A stretch of DNA of 64,000 nt from Microcoleus sp. AS-A8. GTDB lineage: Bacteria; Cyanobacteriota; Cyanobacteriia; Cyanobacteriales; Coleofasciculaceae. A program made the position numbers and the translations under genes. The stretch covers positions 18,527 to 82,526 of the forward strand of contig JAMPKV010000026.1 in assembly GCA_039962225.1 (NCBI GenBank), in the 5' to 3' direction. This document shows, piece after piece, positions 27,894-39,200 of the stretch. The notes under the pieces are model-generated. The model worked only from the letters and a program-made list of their open reading frames with translations, was not told the DNA's origin and did no database searches. Positions within the stretch are counted from its first letter, which is position 1, and each line of letters starts with the position of its first letter.

Positions 27894-27937
27894 TGATGAG
27901 TTTCTGATGAGTTTCTGATGAGTTTCTGATGAGTTTT
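27894..27937. repeat. Four tandem 11-bp repeats
   Basis: TGATGAGTTTC is repeated four times head to tail (27894, 27905, 27916, 27927), the last with one change. It is noncoding and could arise by slippage. No protein-binding role can be inferred. Confidence 0.8.
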
Positions 27938-27983
27938 TGGCAAGAACCGATCAGGAACGCCGACACCCCGAATAAAGAAAAAC

Positions 27984-28009
27984 GTCTAAGTTAAATATTT
28001 AACTTAGAC
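27984..28009. repeat. 26-bp perfect palindrome over the stop codon
   Basis: GTCTAAGTTAAAT (27984-27996) is followed directly by its inverse ATTTAACTTAGAC (27997-28009). It overlaps the stop of the pseudogene on the minus strand. Sister palindromes lie at 27751-27776 (arms GTCTAAGTT/AACTTAGAC) and 50866-50891 (perfect). Confidence 0.75.
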
Positions 28010-29197
28010 AAAACCTCACTAAAAAAGCGATCGCCTGCTTTTCGCCTTGATTTATCAAATCGATCCACTCCTTTATCTGTCTTTTTTTATCGGAAGGCAA
28101 AAGGTTGCAGGCTTTTTTGATTACGGTTGGGCTGTAGGCGGCTGTACTTGCTAGTTCTGCGAAGCACTCCTTGCTATCGCAAATTTCCAGCAATTCCGCT
28201 AAATCTGCGATCGCTTCCTCCGATGACATTGGGTCTGATTGCGCCGCTGCGGCTGATTGCGCTTCCAGGTGTGTTAGGAAATCAAGCAGTTCGGCATCGC
28301 TCAGGTACTTGCGGGATTTCTTTTTATAATTGCTGATCAAGCAATCGCGGATCTGATCGATTGACCACCCCAGCCCATCCAAGGCTTCGTCTACGCGATC
28401 GCTCTCCTGCTCTCGATCGAATCCAGGTGATTCCGCCCCTCCACACGGGCGACGGGTAGCATGTGACAGTTGAGAATCGATTACCGCAGGAGCGGGAGAA
28501 GACGCGATCGCCTCCCCTGACTTCGTGATCGCTACTGGTTCGGTTGCAGCGGGAGAAGGTGCGATCGCCCTCGACGCAGGAGAGATCGATTCCTGTGTCT
28601 TGGTCACAGGTTGGGCGTGTTGCACCTCATCCAGTTGTTTTTCGACCGCTTCCTCCATCAATAACTTGTCTAAATTAGACGATTTATTAGACGGATTGTC
28701 TAACGCTGTAACCTTCTCTCGTTGCGTGTTCTGAGCAAAATTAGACGAACTAGACAACTCATCTAAAACTGAGTCTTTTTCTACGCCAGTAGTTGTAGTT
28801 ACGCTTGCACCTATGGTTTGAACGTCCATAGTCCTTTTTGCCAATTCGTCTAAGTTAGACAAGCTGTCTAAAACTGAGTCTTTTTCTTTCGCCAGTACCT
28901 GGTGTTGCCTCTGCTTCTATGGCTTGAACGTCCATAGAGTTTGTAGTGTTTTTTGGGAAATCGTCTAAATTGTCTAATTTGTCTAATTTCTCCTGAAACT
29001 CTTGTTTTGCAAGGAGTTGGCTGTTAGACGATTTGTCTAATTCTTGTCTAAATTCGTCTAATTGTTGTTTTGGGGGAGGATCATTGGGTAAAAAGACCCG
29101 GAACTGAAGTGAGCGGCTTGACCCCCTTACCTCACCTTTACCCATCACCACCAATTCGGTGTACCACTCGCGTACAGTTTCAGGATTGGGACGATGT
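27999..29197 (-). pseudogene. Truncated, frameshifted paralogue of the DUF3987 gene (C-terminal third)
   Basis: Two overlapping frames (29202-28855 and 28862-27999) together match residues of about 860 onward of the 1154-aa protein at 51886-55350. Shared segments include RPNPETVREW, SLQFRxFLPNDPPPKQQLDE, EKLDKLDNLDDFPKN and TALDNPSNKSSNLD. The join between the frames is a one-base shift near 28860, in the sequence matching TGLEKESVLD. The N-terminal primase and helicase parts are missing; homology ends abruptly near 29197. The last 170 residues are more diverged but still align (LGW...RDxL...YLSDAELLDFLTHLEAQ). This is an old plasmid gene copy now decayed. Confidence 0.8.
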
Positions 29198-29357
29198 ATC
29201 ACCTCACTGGCTTAGACATGCCCACGCCTCACATAGCCTTGATAGAGGCGCTCCGATTCATCGGGTTCAGCAGACCTTGGGGCATGAGTCGGTGGCGACT
29301 ACCAGCCGATACCTTCACGCCCGACCCAACGACAGCAGTAGTTTGTATTTGCCTTAA
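29198..29357 (+). pseudogene. C-terminal stub of a tyrosine recombinase/integrase
   Basis: The plus-strand frame reads VSPHWLRHAHASHSLDRGAP, then VQQTLGHESVATTSRYLHAR, and stops at 29357. It holds the H-x-x-R, the G-H and the nucleophile Tyr region of phage/XerC-type integrases. The N-terminal 200-plus residues are absent; the homology begins at the exact base where the DUF3987 paralogue ends. So a deletion or recombination joined the two remnants tail to tail. Confidence 0.75.
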
Positions 29358-29379
29358 AGGCGATCACTCGTTTAATTTC

Positions 29380-29685
29380 TCATTCTAACTTGTCAAACAG
29401 TTCTAACAAACCAACTGTGCCCACGAAAAAAGTATAAGTGCCATATTTTATTAGCGTTTTGTTTCTTGAAGGGGCTTTATAAGCTGCTATAACTCCCTCA
29501 ACTAAATGGATGGCAATAGCAAATCGCTCAAGCCAGAAAACTGGATTGAGACTGACGGGAATCTTATTGTTAGTTAGCCATGCATATATATTCCATGATT
29601 CCAATCCAATTGCACTCGTTATAAGAACTACAGATATAATCTTTATCAGGGTGAATAATCTCTTCTTTGTATTATTTAAATTCAT
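29380..29685 (-). CDS. Small membrane protein, 101 aa
   Basis: There are three predicted membrane segments: FTLIKIISVVLITSAIGL (about 11-28), FAIAIHLVEGVIAAY (about 55-70) and TYTFFVGTVGLLEL (about 82-96), with basic residues at the N terminus. No family is recognised. The gene convincingly codes for a membrane protein, although its ribosome site is weak. It lies between the integrase stub and the V8-like protease, transcribed away from the latter. Confidence 0.6.
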   Translation of the reverse strand: MNLNNTKKRLFTLIKIISVVLITSAIGLESWNIYAWLTNNKIPVSLNPVFWLERFAIAIHLVEGVIAAYKAPSRNKTLIKYGTYTFFVGTVGLLELFDKLE

Positions 29686-30058
29686 GCTATTTATTTAACA
29701 ACTTATGCTAATTAACGACAATCCTTACTGAAGCCCTGATCCGACTAATATATTCCCCAAACCCGTTTCTGTTCGGATGATACTCAAACGCCGAATCCTG
29801 CTAGAGAGGATAACGAGAAAGATACTCAAGGGCGAACGCCCGAAACGAGTGATGACTTCTATCACTCTCTGGTTGGTTTGAGTGCGTTGTCCCCAAACTA
29901 CCTTCCCTACAGCGAAAGAACGATGAGCGGCTGATTTTGATTCGTCAATATTTCTTGATAGCAAGAGAAGTACCCGTAAGGGTACTGCTGGAGTGAGAAC
30001 GCGATAGACATACTTAGGAAAGTTGCGCGTAAAAACAAATTTAAGGAGAGAAATTAAC

Positions 30059-30991
30059 ATGGCGATGCATGAAGTTGCTATCTCGGAGCTGCAAGAGATC
30101 GTTACCGCTAATTTGCACGAAGCAGTATCAAGTGATGGTAGTAAGTTGAGTGGAGAATCCCTCATTGCAAAGGATTTTCAAGGTGAATCGACCCAAGGTG
30201 AGATTGAAATGGTCGCTGGGTTTGATCCCAGTCGGGCAATCGGCGAAACTAGCCCTGAGGGTGTAGCCACTACTGCCCTCGCCAACCTGCCTGATGCAGC
30301 CGCAACTGCATATTTGTCTCCAGAAACCGTGTGTGGTGCTGATGATCGAACCCGCATCACCCCAGCTACCAACCTCCCCTGGCGCTGGATTTGCAAACTG
30401 TTTATCACCTATCCTGATGGTGCTCAGTTTGTGGGCACGGGTTGGTTTATTGGTGCTCGCACTGTCATGACCGCAGGGCACTGTGTTTTCAGTAGAGCTA
30501 ATGGCGGCTGGGCAAGCTCTATCGAAGTCGTTCCTGGCATGGATGGCAACGCCCGTCCCTATGGTTCTCAAGTAGGCACATCCTTCCGCAGTGTCACAGG
30601 TTGGATTCAAGACAGCAAGCCCGAATTTGACTACGGTGCGATTATTCTGCCTAACTGCGACTTGGGCAATCAGGTGGGCTGGTTTGGCTTTGCCTCCCTC
30701 AACAATGACTTGCTCAACAACCTACTTGTGAATACGGCTGGCTACCCAGCAGACAAACCCTTGGGCACGATGTGGTTTAATGCTGGTTCGATCAGCCGAG
30801 TCGAAGATCTCAAAATCTACTACATGATTGATACCGTTGGTGGACAGAGTGGGAGTCCGGTTTGGCGTTTCCTCAACGGCGAACGGCAGGCAGTTGGTGT
30901 ACATGCTTATGGCGGGTGTCCAAACAGCGCCACCCGGATTACTAAACCCGTATTTGACAACATGCTGGCTTGGCGGAATATTCCTTGCTAG
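30059..30991 (+). CDS. V8/glutamyl-endopeptidase-like serine protease
   Basis: The start ATG at 30059 follows AAGGAGAG at 30043-30050; an upstream in-frame ATG at 30023 lacks such a site. The trypsin-fold triad is visible: His in VMTAGHCVF (about 140), Asp in FDYGAIILP (about 190) and Ser in VGGQSGSPVWRF (about 263). The GWFIGARTVMTAGHCV and GGQSGSPV blocks match S1B/V8 glutamyl endopeptidases. The N-terminal 100 residues, without a classical signal peptide, are likely a propeptide. A terminator-like hairpin follows. It is probably a secreted protease; the route of export is not evident. Confidence 0.85.
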   Translation: MAMHEVAISELQEIVTANLHEAVSSDGSKLSGESLIAKDFQGESTQGEIEMVAGFDPSRAIGETSPEGVATTALANLPDAAATAYLSPETVCGADDRTRITPATNLPWRWICKLFITYPDGAQFVGTGWFIGARTVMTAGHCVFSRANGGWASSIEVVPGMDGNARPYGSQVGTSFRSVTGWIQDSKPEFDYGAIILPNCDLGNQVGWFGFASLNNDLLNNLLVNTAGYPADKPLGTMWFNAGSISRVEDLKIYYMIDTVGGQSGSPVWRFLNGERQAVGVHAYGGCPNSATRITKPVFDNMLAWRNIPC

Positions 30992-31006
30992 AGCAGAGTA
31001 TATGCG

Positions 31007-31046
31007 GGGCGCTGTGAAGAGTGGAAAAATTGCAGTGCCCTATTTT
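31007..31046 (+). terminator. Terminator of the protease gene
   Basis: GGGCGCTG (31007-31014) pairs with CAGTGCCC (31033-31040, one G-T pair), followed by TATTTTTG, 16 bp past the stop codon. Confidence 0.55.
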
Positions 31047-31152
31047 TGTATCCCTTTTGGCAACCACAACGACGTTTGAATATTTAGCAGGCTTAATAGA
31101 AGAAGGGTGAGATCACCCACAACAAAAATTTTCTAGGAGTAGTATGTAGGAT

Positions 31153-31590
31153 ATGCGTTCCAACATCATTGTTTCGAGTAGCTTGATCGGTGTGGGGTCA
31201 CTGTTGCTGATTTGTACAAGCTATCAAGCCGCTCCTTCCCCTCATTCCGCTGCTAAAGAACCCGCCACCATGAGCAGTTACGATCCCAATCAATCGGTTT
31301 CTTCCGATCAGTCTGTTTCACTTCCTCCCACTGTTGTTACTCCCCAAGTTGCCATGATCCTTGAAGGCACTGTTGAACAAGTGATGGAAACATCGCCCCT
31401 GCAATTGACAGTCACTACGAATTCGGGGCGCTATTACGTGGCTCTGCAACCTAGCACGGTCGTGACCCAACAGGGGAACACCGTCAAGCCTAGCAGCTTG
31501 AAGCCCGGAGTGCGCGTCCATATCAGCGGACAGCCATCTAACTTCGATAACATGGCTCTCACAGCACAAGCCGTTGAAATTCGCTCCTAG
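31153..31590 (+). CDS. Exported protein with DUF5666/OB-like domain
   Basis: The 145-aa protein has a signal peptide (IIVSSSLIGVGSLLLICTSY) and a Ser/Pro-rich linker. A compact domain follows, VAMILEGTVEQVMETSPLQL ... YYVALQPSTVVTQQGNTVKP ... LKPGVRVHISGQ, typical of the DUF5666 small beta-barrel. The Cys in the signal region does not match a lipobox well. Function is unknown. It lies 160 bp after the protease and might belong to the same exported module. Confidence 0.7.
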   Translation: MRSNIIVSSSLIGVGSLLLICTSYQAAPSPHSAAKEPATMSSYDPNQSVSSDQSVSLPPTVVTPQVAMILEGTVEQVMETSPLQLTVTTNSGRYYVALQPSTVVTQQGNTVKPSSLKPGVRVHISGQPSNFDNMALTAQAVEIRS

Positions 31591-32110
31591 CTGCTTGTCA
31601 GATATTGCCCAAGATGGCGCTCTTCGCTATGCATTAGTCGCATCTATTTGTTGAACTCAAGTTGACCTACATAGGACTTGCTGAATAAGTCAAACAATTA
31701 TTTTTGGCAATGTTTTTTCACCCGCAAGTAAAAAAGTTAGGTAGTGAAAGGACTGTGTATCAAGGGTTTTGACAATTAGCATTACAAAAGTTTACAACGT
31801 GTCCCAATTTTCACGTACTTTGTCATAACCCCTACAGCTTTTTGCACAGGTGCGAGCGCAACCCCGGCGTCAGTTGCGATCACACATTTTCTGCTTCTAT
31901 AATCTGCGTTAATGGGATTGACGCGATCGCATTTCCTGCCAATGGAAATATTTAACTTATCAGTTGACAATACTAGAACCTAGAACAAAGGTTTTTTGCG
32001 TGAGCGCTTCTTGCTGCTCATAGAAATATTTCTATGAGCAGTTGACAGTCCGGGTGTTGAGAAAAGATAAAAAACTCCAGAAGAGCGCGATTATAGGAGG
32101 TTCAAAGAAT
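31591..32110. other. Intergenic stretch with a 28-bp perfect palindrome
   Basis: No gene. CTGCTCATAGAAAT (32014-32027) is followed directly by its exact inverse ATTTCTATGAGCAG (32028-32041), with no spacer. A GGACTTGCTGAATAAGTCAA segment near 31675 resembles ends of degraded cyanobacterial IS elements. The palindrome lies 70 bp before a tiny ORF with a strong ribosome site. Confidence 0.5.
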
Positions 32111-32170
32111 ATGAGTGAAATGAAAATCTTAAACTTTCCGGAATATGGGTCAGAATCCCTGATTCCGTAA
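32111..32170 (+). CDS. Tiny ORF, 19 aa
   Basis: MSEMKILNFPEYGSESLIP is preceded by a consensus AGGAGG (32095-32100) ten bases before the ATG. It could be a leader peptide or the start of a lost gene; the downstream part is replaced by EcsC/IS630 debris on the other strand. Evidence is only the ribosome site and in-frame stop. Confidence 0.3.
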   Translation: MSEMKILNFPEYGSESLIP

Positions 32171-32215
32171 TAATTAATGAAACAAGCTTAGCTATCCCTT
32201 CAGAAAATGCCAATT

Positions 32216-32370
32216 TTATTCGATTGGTTTAAACAATTTTTTTGCATTTTTACCGCAATTGTTAACGAAGGTGCTGTCGAATCCAGTTCCCACAACTCCA
32301 CCCCGCCTACCAGAGGAATGAACTTCATGAGATTGACAACTCCTTTTTCTCCGGCTTTAGTCACTAATCT
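32216..32370 (-). pseudogene. EcsC-family C-terminal remnant
   Basis: The minus strand reads LVTKAGEKGVVNLMKFIPLV GG, then in the next frame GVVGTGFDSTFVNNCGKNAK KLF, before a stop. This matches the C-terminal glycine-rich region of EcsC proteins (K-A-G-x-K-G...P-x-x-G-G-V-V-G-G-x-x-D). A one-base frameshift lies in the GGCGGGGTGGAG run near 32308. The upstream part is cut by the IS630 remnant. Confidence 0.55.
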
Positions 32371-32782
32371 GAATCCCCCTTCTTTTGAGTACCCGTCGCA
32401 GGTAGTCAGGACTTAACTTGACTTGCCGCTCTTGAACCAGTTTTTGTGCCAGTTGCTGGCTGTTGTAGGTACGATTCTCTTGCCGCAGACACGTTTCCAA
32501 GTACTCGATATCATCGCTCGGCCAACGAGCTTTGGCTCCACGCCCGGACTGTTCCCACAACCCTCCGAGTCCCTTCGTTTCCCATCGATGTATCGTCTCT
32601 CGCACCGTTTGCGGGTGTCAGTTGAAGTAGTTGGCGATTTTGTCCACGTACCACCCCTGAGCTTTGAGTCGTAGCACTTCGGCTCTATCCTTTACCTTCT
32701 GTGGCACCGTGGTCGCCGCTCTCTTCTCAAACAACGTTCGGTCTTCTTCTGGCTTGAGGAAAATTCTCAGCCTTGCATCCAT
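32357..32782 (-). pseudogene. IS630-type transposase N-terminal remnant with internal stop
   Basis: Starting at 32782 the frame reads RLRIFLKPEEDRTLFEKRAA ... VLRLKAQGWYVDKIANYFN, then TGA (32620-32618). It resumes with HPQTVRETIHRWETKGLGGL and SPDYLRRVLKRRGI. These are the paired helix-turn-helix domains of IS630/Tc1-type transposases. The Trp codon expected before HPQTV is TGA. The DDE catalytic part is missing, since the frame ends at 32357 next to EcsC debris. Confidence 0.75.
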
Positions 32783-33211
32783 GACTCACCACCTATGATG
32801 AAACCAGCTTCTTTTGTTTACCTATCTTTAGATACTTCAGTATTTTCAGCCCCACCTACTTAACCTTTCAACAGAGTTTTTAAGAAGCATTAATTTTTTT
32901 CTTGATTTTAAGGAAATAAGATTAAAACAATATCAGTATTCTACAATATTAGGCTTAAAGAGATTTGATTCAGTGTTCTGTCGGTTAGCTCCCAAAGTTC
33001 ACAAATAAGGAGATGTGGTGAAGGGATTGAACTTAAATTAGATGTTAAGAGAATAGTGTTCAAGGACTTTCATAAACTCAGTTTTAGGATGTTTTTTATT
33101 GCTCTTTGTTGAGTTTATTGTCGATATTAAACCTAATCGATCCCGGAAAAAAATATTTTGTACCTCGATTTTTTTGCATTTATGCAAAGTCAAAAACAAA
33201 CAGAGGATGCT
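32783..33211. other. Gene-free stretch before the Tc cluster
   Basis: It is A/T-rich, with no clear gene or hairpin. It must hold the promoter of the toxin cluster if that is transcribed from nearby. A 106-codon frame (33099-33419) overlaps the toxin start in another frame and is not considered real. Confidence 0.4.
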
Positions 33212-36200
33212 ATGGCTGCTAATTCAGATTTGCCCAGCTATGAGGAAATTTTCGGACGTCTGGACTTCAAAAAAGGAGATGATGGCAGGTCTGTTCTATC
33301 CCCTGCGGCTTATCTGGTCGATTTACTCCAGCTTTTGGATGATAATCTACCGATGCGTAACCTCTCTAAAGTCAAAGGGTTGCATCAACGTCGAGGCGAT
33401 ATTAAAAATATACTCTTAAACACTGACAACGCCTTTACCTGGATTCCTTACCTCGATATTGTCAACGATATTCTGGGGCAAAAAGTAGGAAGCGACACTT
33501 ATGCGACGCTCCAGAAACAGCAATATCCCTTTAATTTACCCTTTAACTTCGAGAACGAACGAATCAAGAAATTCCTACATTATTTAAATGTTTCCTCCGA
33601 GGAACTCTATAAACTGTTTAGCCTCGAATTCGACCCGGTTCTGATTGGCAGAGAATACCTAAAACTGTCAATAGAAGAGTTTGAGGCGATTATCCAAAGC
33701 CCAACGACCACAGACCTGAAAGCGTATTCCAAAATTACTAAATCTTCTGAAAGGGCAAAACCTGCAAACTTGCAGGTTGCCAATTTTCTTGCGGCGACGC
33801 GACTTTCGGGGGTGGAATTACGGGAGTTACTTTATCAAAATCTGAGTGAAACGGCGAAAGAACCGAATCAATCGACCACCAATTCCACAATAAAAAACGA
33901 GCGTGTCAAGGCGACGGATTTCTTTATTAACTATGGCTTAGGTGGCTATGCCGTCTTGCATGACAAGGAAGAATCTATTGTCTGGAATACTGGAGATACA
34001 AAACCTGTTTCTATTCCGGATGCATGGTTTGATCGTACCCAACGAGTCATCCGGCTCCAGCGAAAGATTGGACTTTCTTTTACGGAACTCGATCTAATTC
34101 TGCGTACCTGCTGCCAGCACGCATCTGGTCAAAGCGATTTGGATGGGCAGGTGATCCAGAAAATGGCGGTGATTAAGCAACTCTGTGATCGCTACGAAAT
34201 TGCAGCTGATGTGGCCTGTAGTTTCTTCCGCCCCATGAATGTGCTGGGAATTGGTGATGGGTTGGAACCTGAGGATTTGTTTAACCGAGTTTTCAACGGC
34301 AAATTTGCCCATCCTGATAAAAAATATATTCGCGGTTCTGCTTTTGCACCCGCCAGCTACGCGAACTATGCCACCCTCCCCTACCCCGATGACATCCTGT
34401 CCTCGAACGGCAAAGAGTATCGGAAACGGGTGTCTCAAGCGCTGGGCATGAGCGATGCACAGTTAGTAATGATTGTGAACAAATTTAGGGATCATGCCAA
34501 GCAGGTTGGGGTAAAGCCGTCGCTGTTTGATGAGAAAGTGGCGATCGATCTGCCCGCTCTATCGCTTTTGTTCCGCCTAAGCCAACTAGTCGAGATATTG
34601 GAGCTCTCCTATGAGGATCTGTTCAACCTGTTCGATATCCTGGAGAAAGATCCTATCATTCGGACTTTCAGTCACTTTAATATTCTGATTCCCACGGCAC
34701 CTCAGGAGCAGGATTGCTATCTGATAATTGCTGGGAATGATGCGGCTGCTTCGATGTGGCTGGTGCAGATGTTAGGGGCGATCGCCCAATGGCTGCAAAC
34801 GAATGATGTGAGTGCCGGGGAACTCAAGCAATGGTTAACCGGTGCCTACAAAGATGAGGCAGAGGCAACAGCGAGTCGGCAACAAAGGATTGATTTTCTC
34901 AACTCGCTATATCAGCAGTTTAAGCCCCTGATGTTTAGTGCTGACACTTTTGCATCGGAAGCGGAATCGGGGGCTGAGGAGATTGAAGCAATCGATCGGC
35001 GTACTGCTCGGATTATTTACCAAACCTTTATCGAGAAGGATAGCGGTTTGGTAGCCAGCCAAGATAATCGATTGGTGAAATATGATACCCGATTGACGGA
35101 GAAAGCTATCTATCAGGCTTTAACACAGCTCGAAAGGTTTAATCCAGAGGATTTTACTGGGTTAGGGTTAGAGTCGAAGGTACTCGATAAGATTTTCAAT
35201 AATTTGATTCTGAAGGACTACATCAGCCCGGAAGGACTCTTGCTGGAAGAACAGTTCCCCACAACAGCGGAGCAATTTGAATTGGAGACAGATTTCAGCG
35301 CCTATCGGGATGAAGTGTTCACGATTATCCATGACTTGCTCATGGAGGCTATGGAGGTCGAGGACGCAGAAGCGAAGGGTGGAATGGATGACGCTGAGTT
35401 TGATGAGAATGAGATCGATGAAAGTGAGTCCGATGATGAGATGAGTGTTGGGATGGATGACACTGAGGACGATGAGGATGAGGACGATGAAACGGAAGAC
35501 GATGAAATGGGCGAAATGTCACTCTCACTCTCATTGGCTGCGCGATCGCCCAATCTGACCGTTGAGCTGGCAATTTATCCATCCGATTTAGAGGTTTTGA
35601 CCGACCTGTCGGAAAAAAATCGTAATGAACTCTACGATAACTTGATTTTCAATGGCTACATTGATGAGGAAGGCAACGTCCTCCAAACTGATTTTTTGGC
35701 TGATCAAGATAACGTTGAAGATTTTGAACTGAACACCGACATAGCCAACTATGCCAGGCAAATCTTTAATCTGATCCTGGGTCAAATCCAACAGTTTCAT
35801 CAAGCCGAACTGGCGCTGGATAGAGAGGTTTTTGCCGACCTGCCCCTCAAGCCGTTTGAGATTGATAACTTAATGGAGAATTTAGTATTCAACGAATATA
35901 TTAATTTCAACCATTTAATCCTAAACAAAGACGCACTGCTAACTACGACTCCGGAGACCTTCAACCTAGCCCTCGCCTTTTATCCCCATCGCCGCCGCAT
36001 TCTCAAAAACATCCAGAGATTCATTCGTGAGTTCAAATCGGATTTCTATACCCTCAGCAGAGATCTGTTTGCCCATATTGCCGATGAAATCGCAGCACGC
36101 CAGGTGTATCAACATCTTGAACCTGACTATCTCCGCAATGGTCTGCTGAAGGGCAGGATGCTAGAGGATGAAACAGAAGGTTTCTTCCTGGATGTCGATA

Positions 36201-39200
36201 ATTTTCCCAAGTTTGTCCTCGGTGCCCCGTTTAGCAGTAATGACACGGAGATTATTTTTGGCGCAATCCAGACGATGGTCAGGACAGCGAAAAAATATCA
36301 GTTTACACCTCAAGTTTTGGAGGAGCTGGATTTTGATCTGGACGAACAGGAAAAACTCATTGACATTCTCGAATCAACGGGTTACTTACGCGATCGCACT
36401 TACCTCACCTGGGAAAAAGTGAGCTATTTCCTCAGAATTGACAACGCCCTTGAATTCACTCTAACTGGGTTTGAAGACTACAACAAAGACATCTTCTTTG
36501 CCCTCCACGAAGTCGCCAAAGTCATCGACGCCGATGTGCAGGCGATTGCCGCCCAATTCAAAACCCTGGCCGAATCCCAATCTAGTGTTCTGTTGGAAGC
36601 CCTCCAAGATCACTTTGGTGTAGATGCCGACATCATCCAAACTCTGTGTCAGCGAGTGTTGCAAAATACCGTCAGTATTGCCGAAGAATTTCTGGTGCCG
36701 ATTCTGGCGGTGGTGAACAGTCAAGATGTAATTGCGGTGGAGCCGGACAACAACACCTTCAACTTTGCCTATCGGCGGATTTGGCAGTTTGCCGCGATCG
36801 CCGCCAAGCTAGGACTCAATCAAATCGAAACCGAGATCGTCTGGCAAGATCAGGATTTGGTGGAGAAATTCCCGGAAAAATTGGCTCTGCCACCGGGAGT
36901 TGATCGCATGGATGCCCTCCTCGAAACCCAACTCGCCGACGGCAAAGGGGTGATTTATCTGTTTACAGGCAACCAGTATTGGCGGTATTCAGCGGAGAAC
37001 TATAAGCTGCTGCCTCCCGAAGGGCAACCCTTGGCCCCCCCGAAAGCACAACCTCTGACCACCCTGTCGGTGCTGTTTGCCGAAATCACCAAAGTTAATG
37101 CCGCGTTTACCGCTCCCAGTGTAGGTTTGGTGCTGATTGCCCAGGGCATCACCTATCGCAAGGCGAAGGGCAGCGATCGCTGGGTACAACTGGGAGCGCA
37201 GCAGCCGGGGCCGCAGCTAAGCCAGCTAGGGGCGCAATCGGCAAAAATCTGGGGCAAGGTGTCCAACAATTTTGAAGACCTACAGCGAGTGGAGGCCACT
37301 TTCCAGGACAGGGATGGACGCACCTACCTGTTCTCTGGGAATCAATATATCCGCTATTCCAGCGATGACTATAGTACTGTGGACGAAGGTTATCCTCTTA
37401 GGATTAAACAGCATTGGCGGCAGGATGCCTTATGCTCAAAATCGGTGGATGAGGAATCATCGACCACGGAAACCAAAAATGATCTACCTAAGGCGTTTCA
37501 AACCTCGATCGACGCCTCGTTCCAGGATGTCAACGGCAAAACCTATCTATTCAAAGACAAGTATTATTTCTGTCTGGAGTCATCAGAACCGGAGACATTG
37601 ATTAATCAAACTTGGGGCAAAGTTAGAAATAACTTTGAAACCCTTGGCAAAATTGATGCAGCCTATGCGGATGGGAATCAGGTATTCATCTTCTCCGATG
37701 ACCAAGTTATAGCTTATCAGGATAGTTTGGAAAATGCTCAGATCCTTATTCAGGAGGGATTTCCCAAACGCCTTAGAAACCAATATCCCAAACTTCCACC
37801 GGAATTTGTCGATGGCGTGGAAGCCGCGTTTAAAGGACAGGATGGTTCCCTGTATCTATTTAAGGGGGGGACCGTCCTGAAGTATTCTTCAGACCTGGAA
37901 ACATCTACGGAAAGTCCGGTCAAGGAAAGCTGGGGGCGCGTTCGCAACACATTTACATCGCCGAAAGGGGGACGAGTGGATGCAGCTTTTGTGGGGCTGG
38001 ATGGCAAAACCTATCTCTTTAGTAAGGATCAGTATGTGCGCTACTCCGGAGCGGACTACACGAAGGTCGATGACGGCTTCCCACGCACGATCGATCAGGA
38101 TTGGGGAGGGCTAAACCGAGTCCAAGATGCTTTCATTCTGGATGGCAAAACCTATCTGTTTGGCACACAGAGCGGTAAGAAAAACACGGTCTACGTCCGG
38201 TATTCGACCCATGACTACACCAAATTAGATGAAGGTTATCCTAAGCCACCCAACGATAATTGGTGGAATCTCCCCTTGAGTTTGGTGGAGGAAGGCGCAG
38301 ACTTTGAAACCATTGATGCCGTGTTCAATGCGCCGGACGACAAAATCTACCTCTTCTCTGGAGACAAGTTCATTTACTTTGACCAGCAACAGCGGTGGTG
38401 GTCGGAACCGCAAAAATTAGCCAAAACTTGGAGCCTGCCGTTTAAGACGGAACGGGTAAGTGCTGCATTTACTGGTAAAGATGGCAAAACTTATGTGTTT
38501 TCAGGAACGCAATTTATTAAATATTCCGGTCAAGACTACAGTCGTGCCGACGATCGCTACCCCAACATCACCAATCGCTATTGGGGGTATACCACGAATA
38601 ACATTGTCAGAACCGGGCGCGTTGATGCCGTTCTGGTAGTTGAATCCCACGAAAAAAATGCTGCCGGTCAGGAGCAAGCCACGGTGCATACTTACCTGTT
38701 TTCCGGCAACCAATATTTCCGATACAGGGGCAGTGACTACACCGAAGTAGAAGAAGGCTATCCCAAAACCATCGCCACCTCACTCCAGCTGGAACCTCGC
38801 TTTAAAAATCTCGATTCCAGTACACTGGCCAGTATTCAAGATGGTATTGATGCTGCCTTTGCTGATCGCCGTCAGATTTACCTGTTTAAGGGTAGCCAGT
38901 GCTATGTGGTCTCAGAAACCCTGTATAAAGACTACGGCAATCTGGGATTGACAGGAGTGAGTTGTGCCTTTGTGGAGAAGGGCACGATTTTTCTAGATGA
39001 TGCGGAAGGATGGCAGCATCACAGCAGCCTGGAGGGCCTCGCTACCCACAAAATCCCCTTGCTGCCCCCCTGCCTGCGGCAGGTGCCTGATGCGTTTCAA
39101 ACAGGAATCAACGCGGTGCTGCAAGGGCGCGATCGCAACACCTATCTATTCAAAGGGTCCAATTGCTTTAATGTGTCCCTAAATCGGTTCTATCCCCTGA

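Noticed and set aside
29725..30165. 146-codon minus-strand frame overlapping the V8-like protease start
   Set aside because: No ribosome site or family signal; the plus-strand protease start with AAGGAGAG explains the region.
35302..35582. Ser/Pro- and His/Arg-rich minus-strand frames
   Set aside because: They are antisense shadows of the Asp/Glu-rich tract in the toxin gene.
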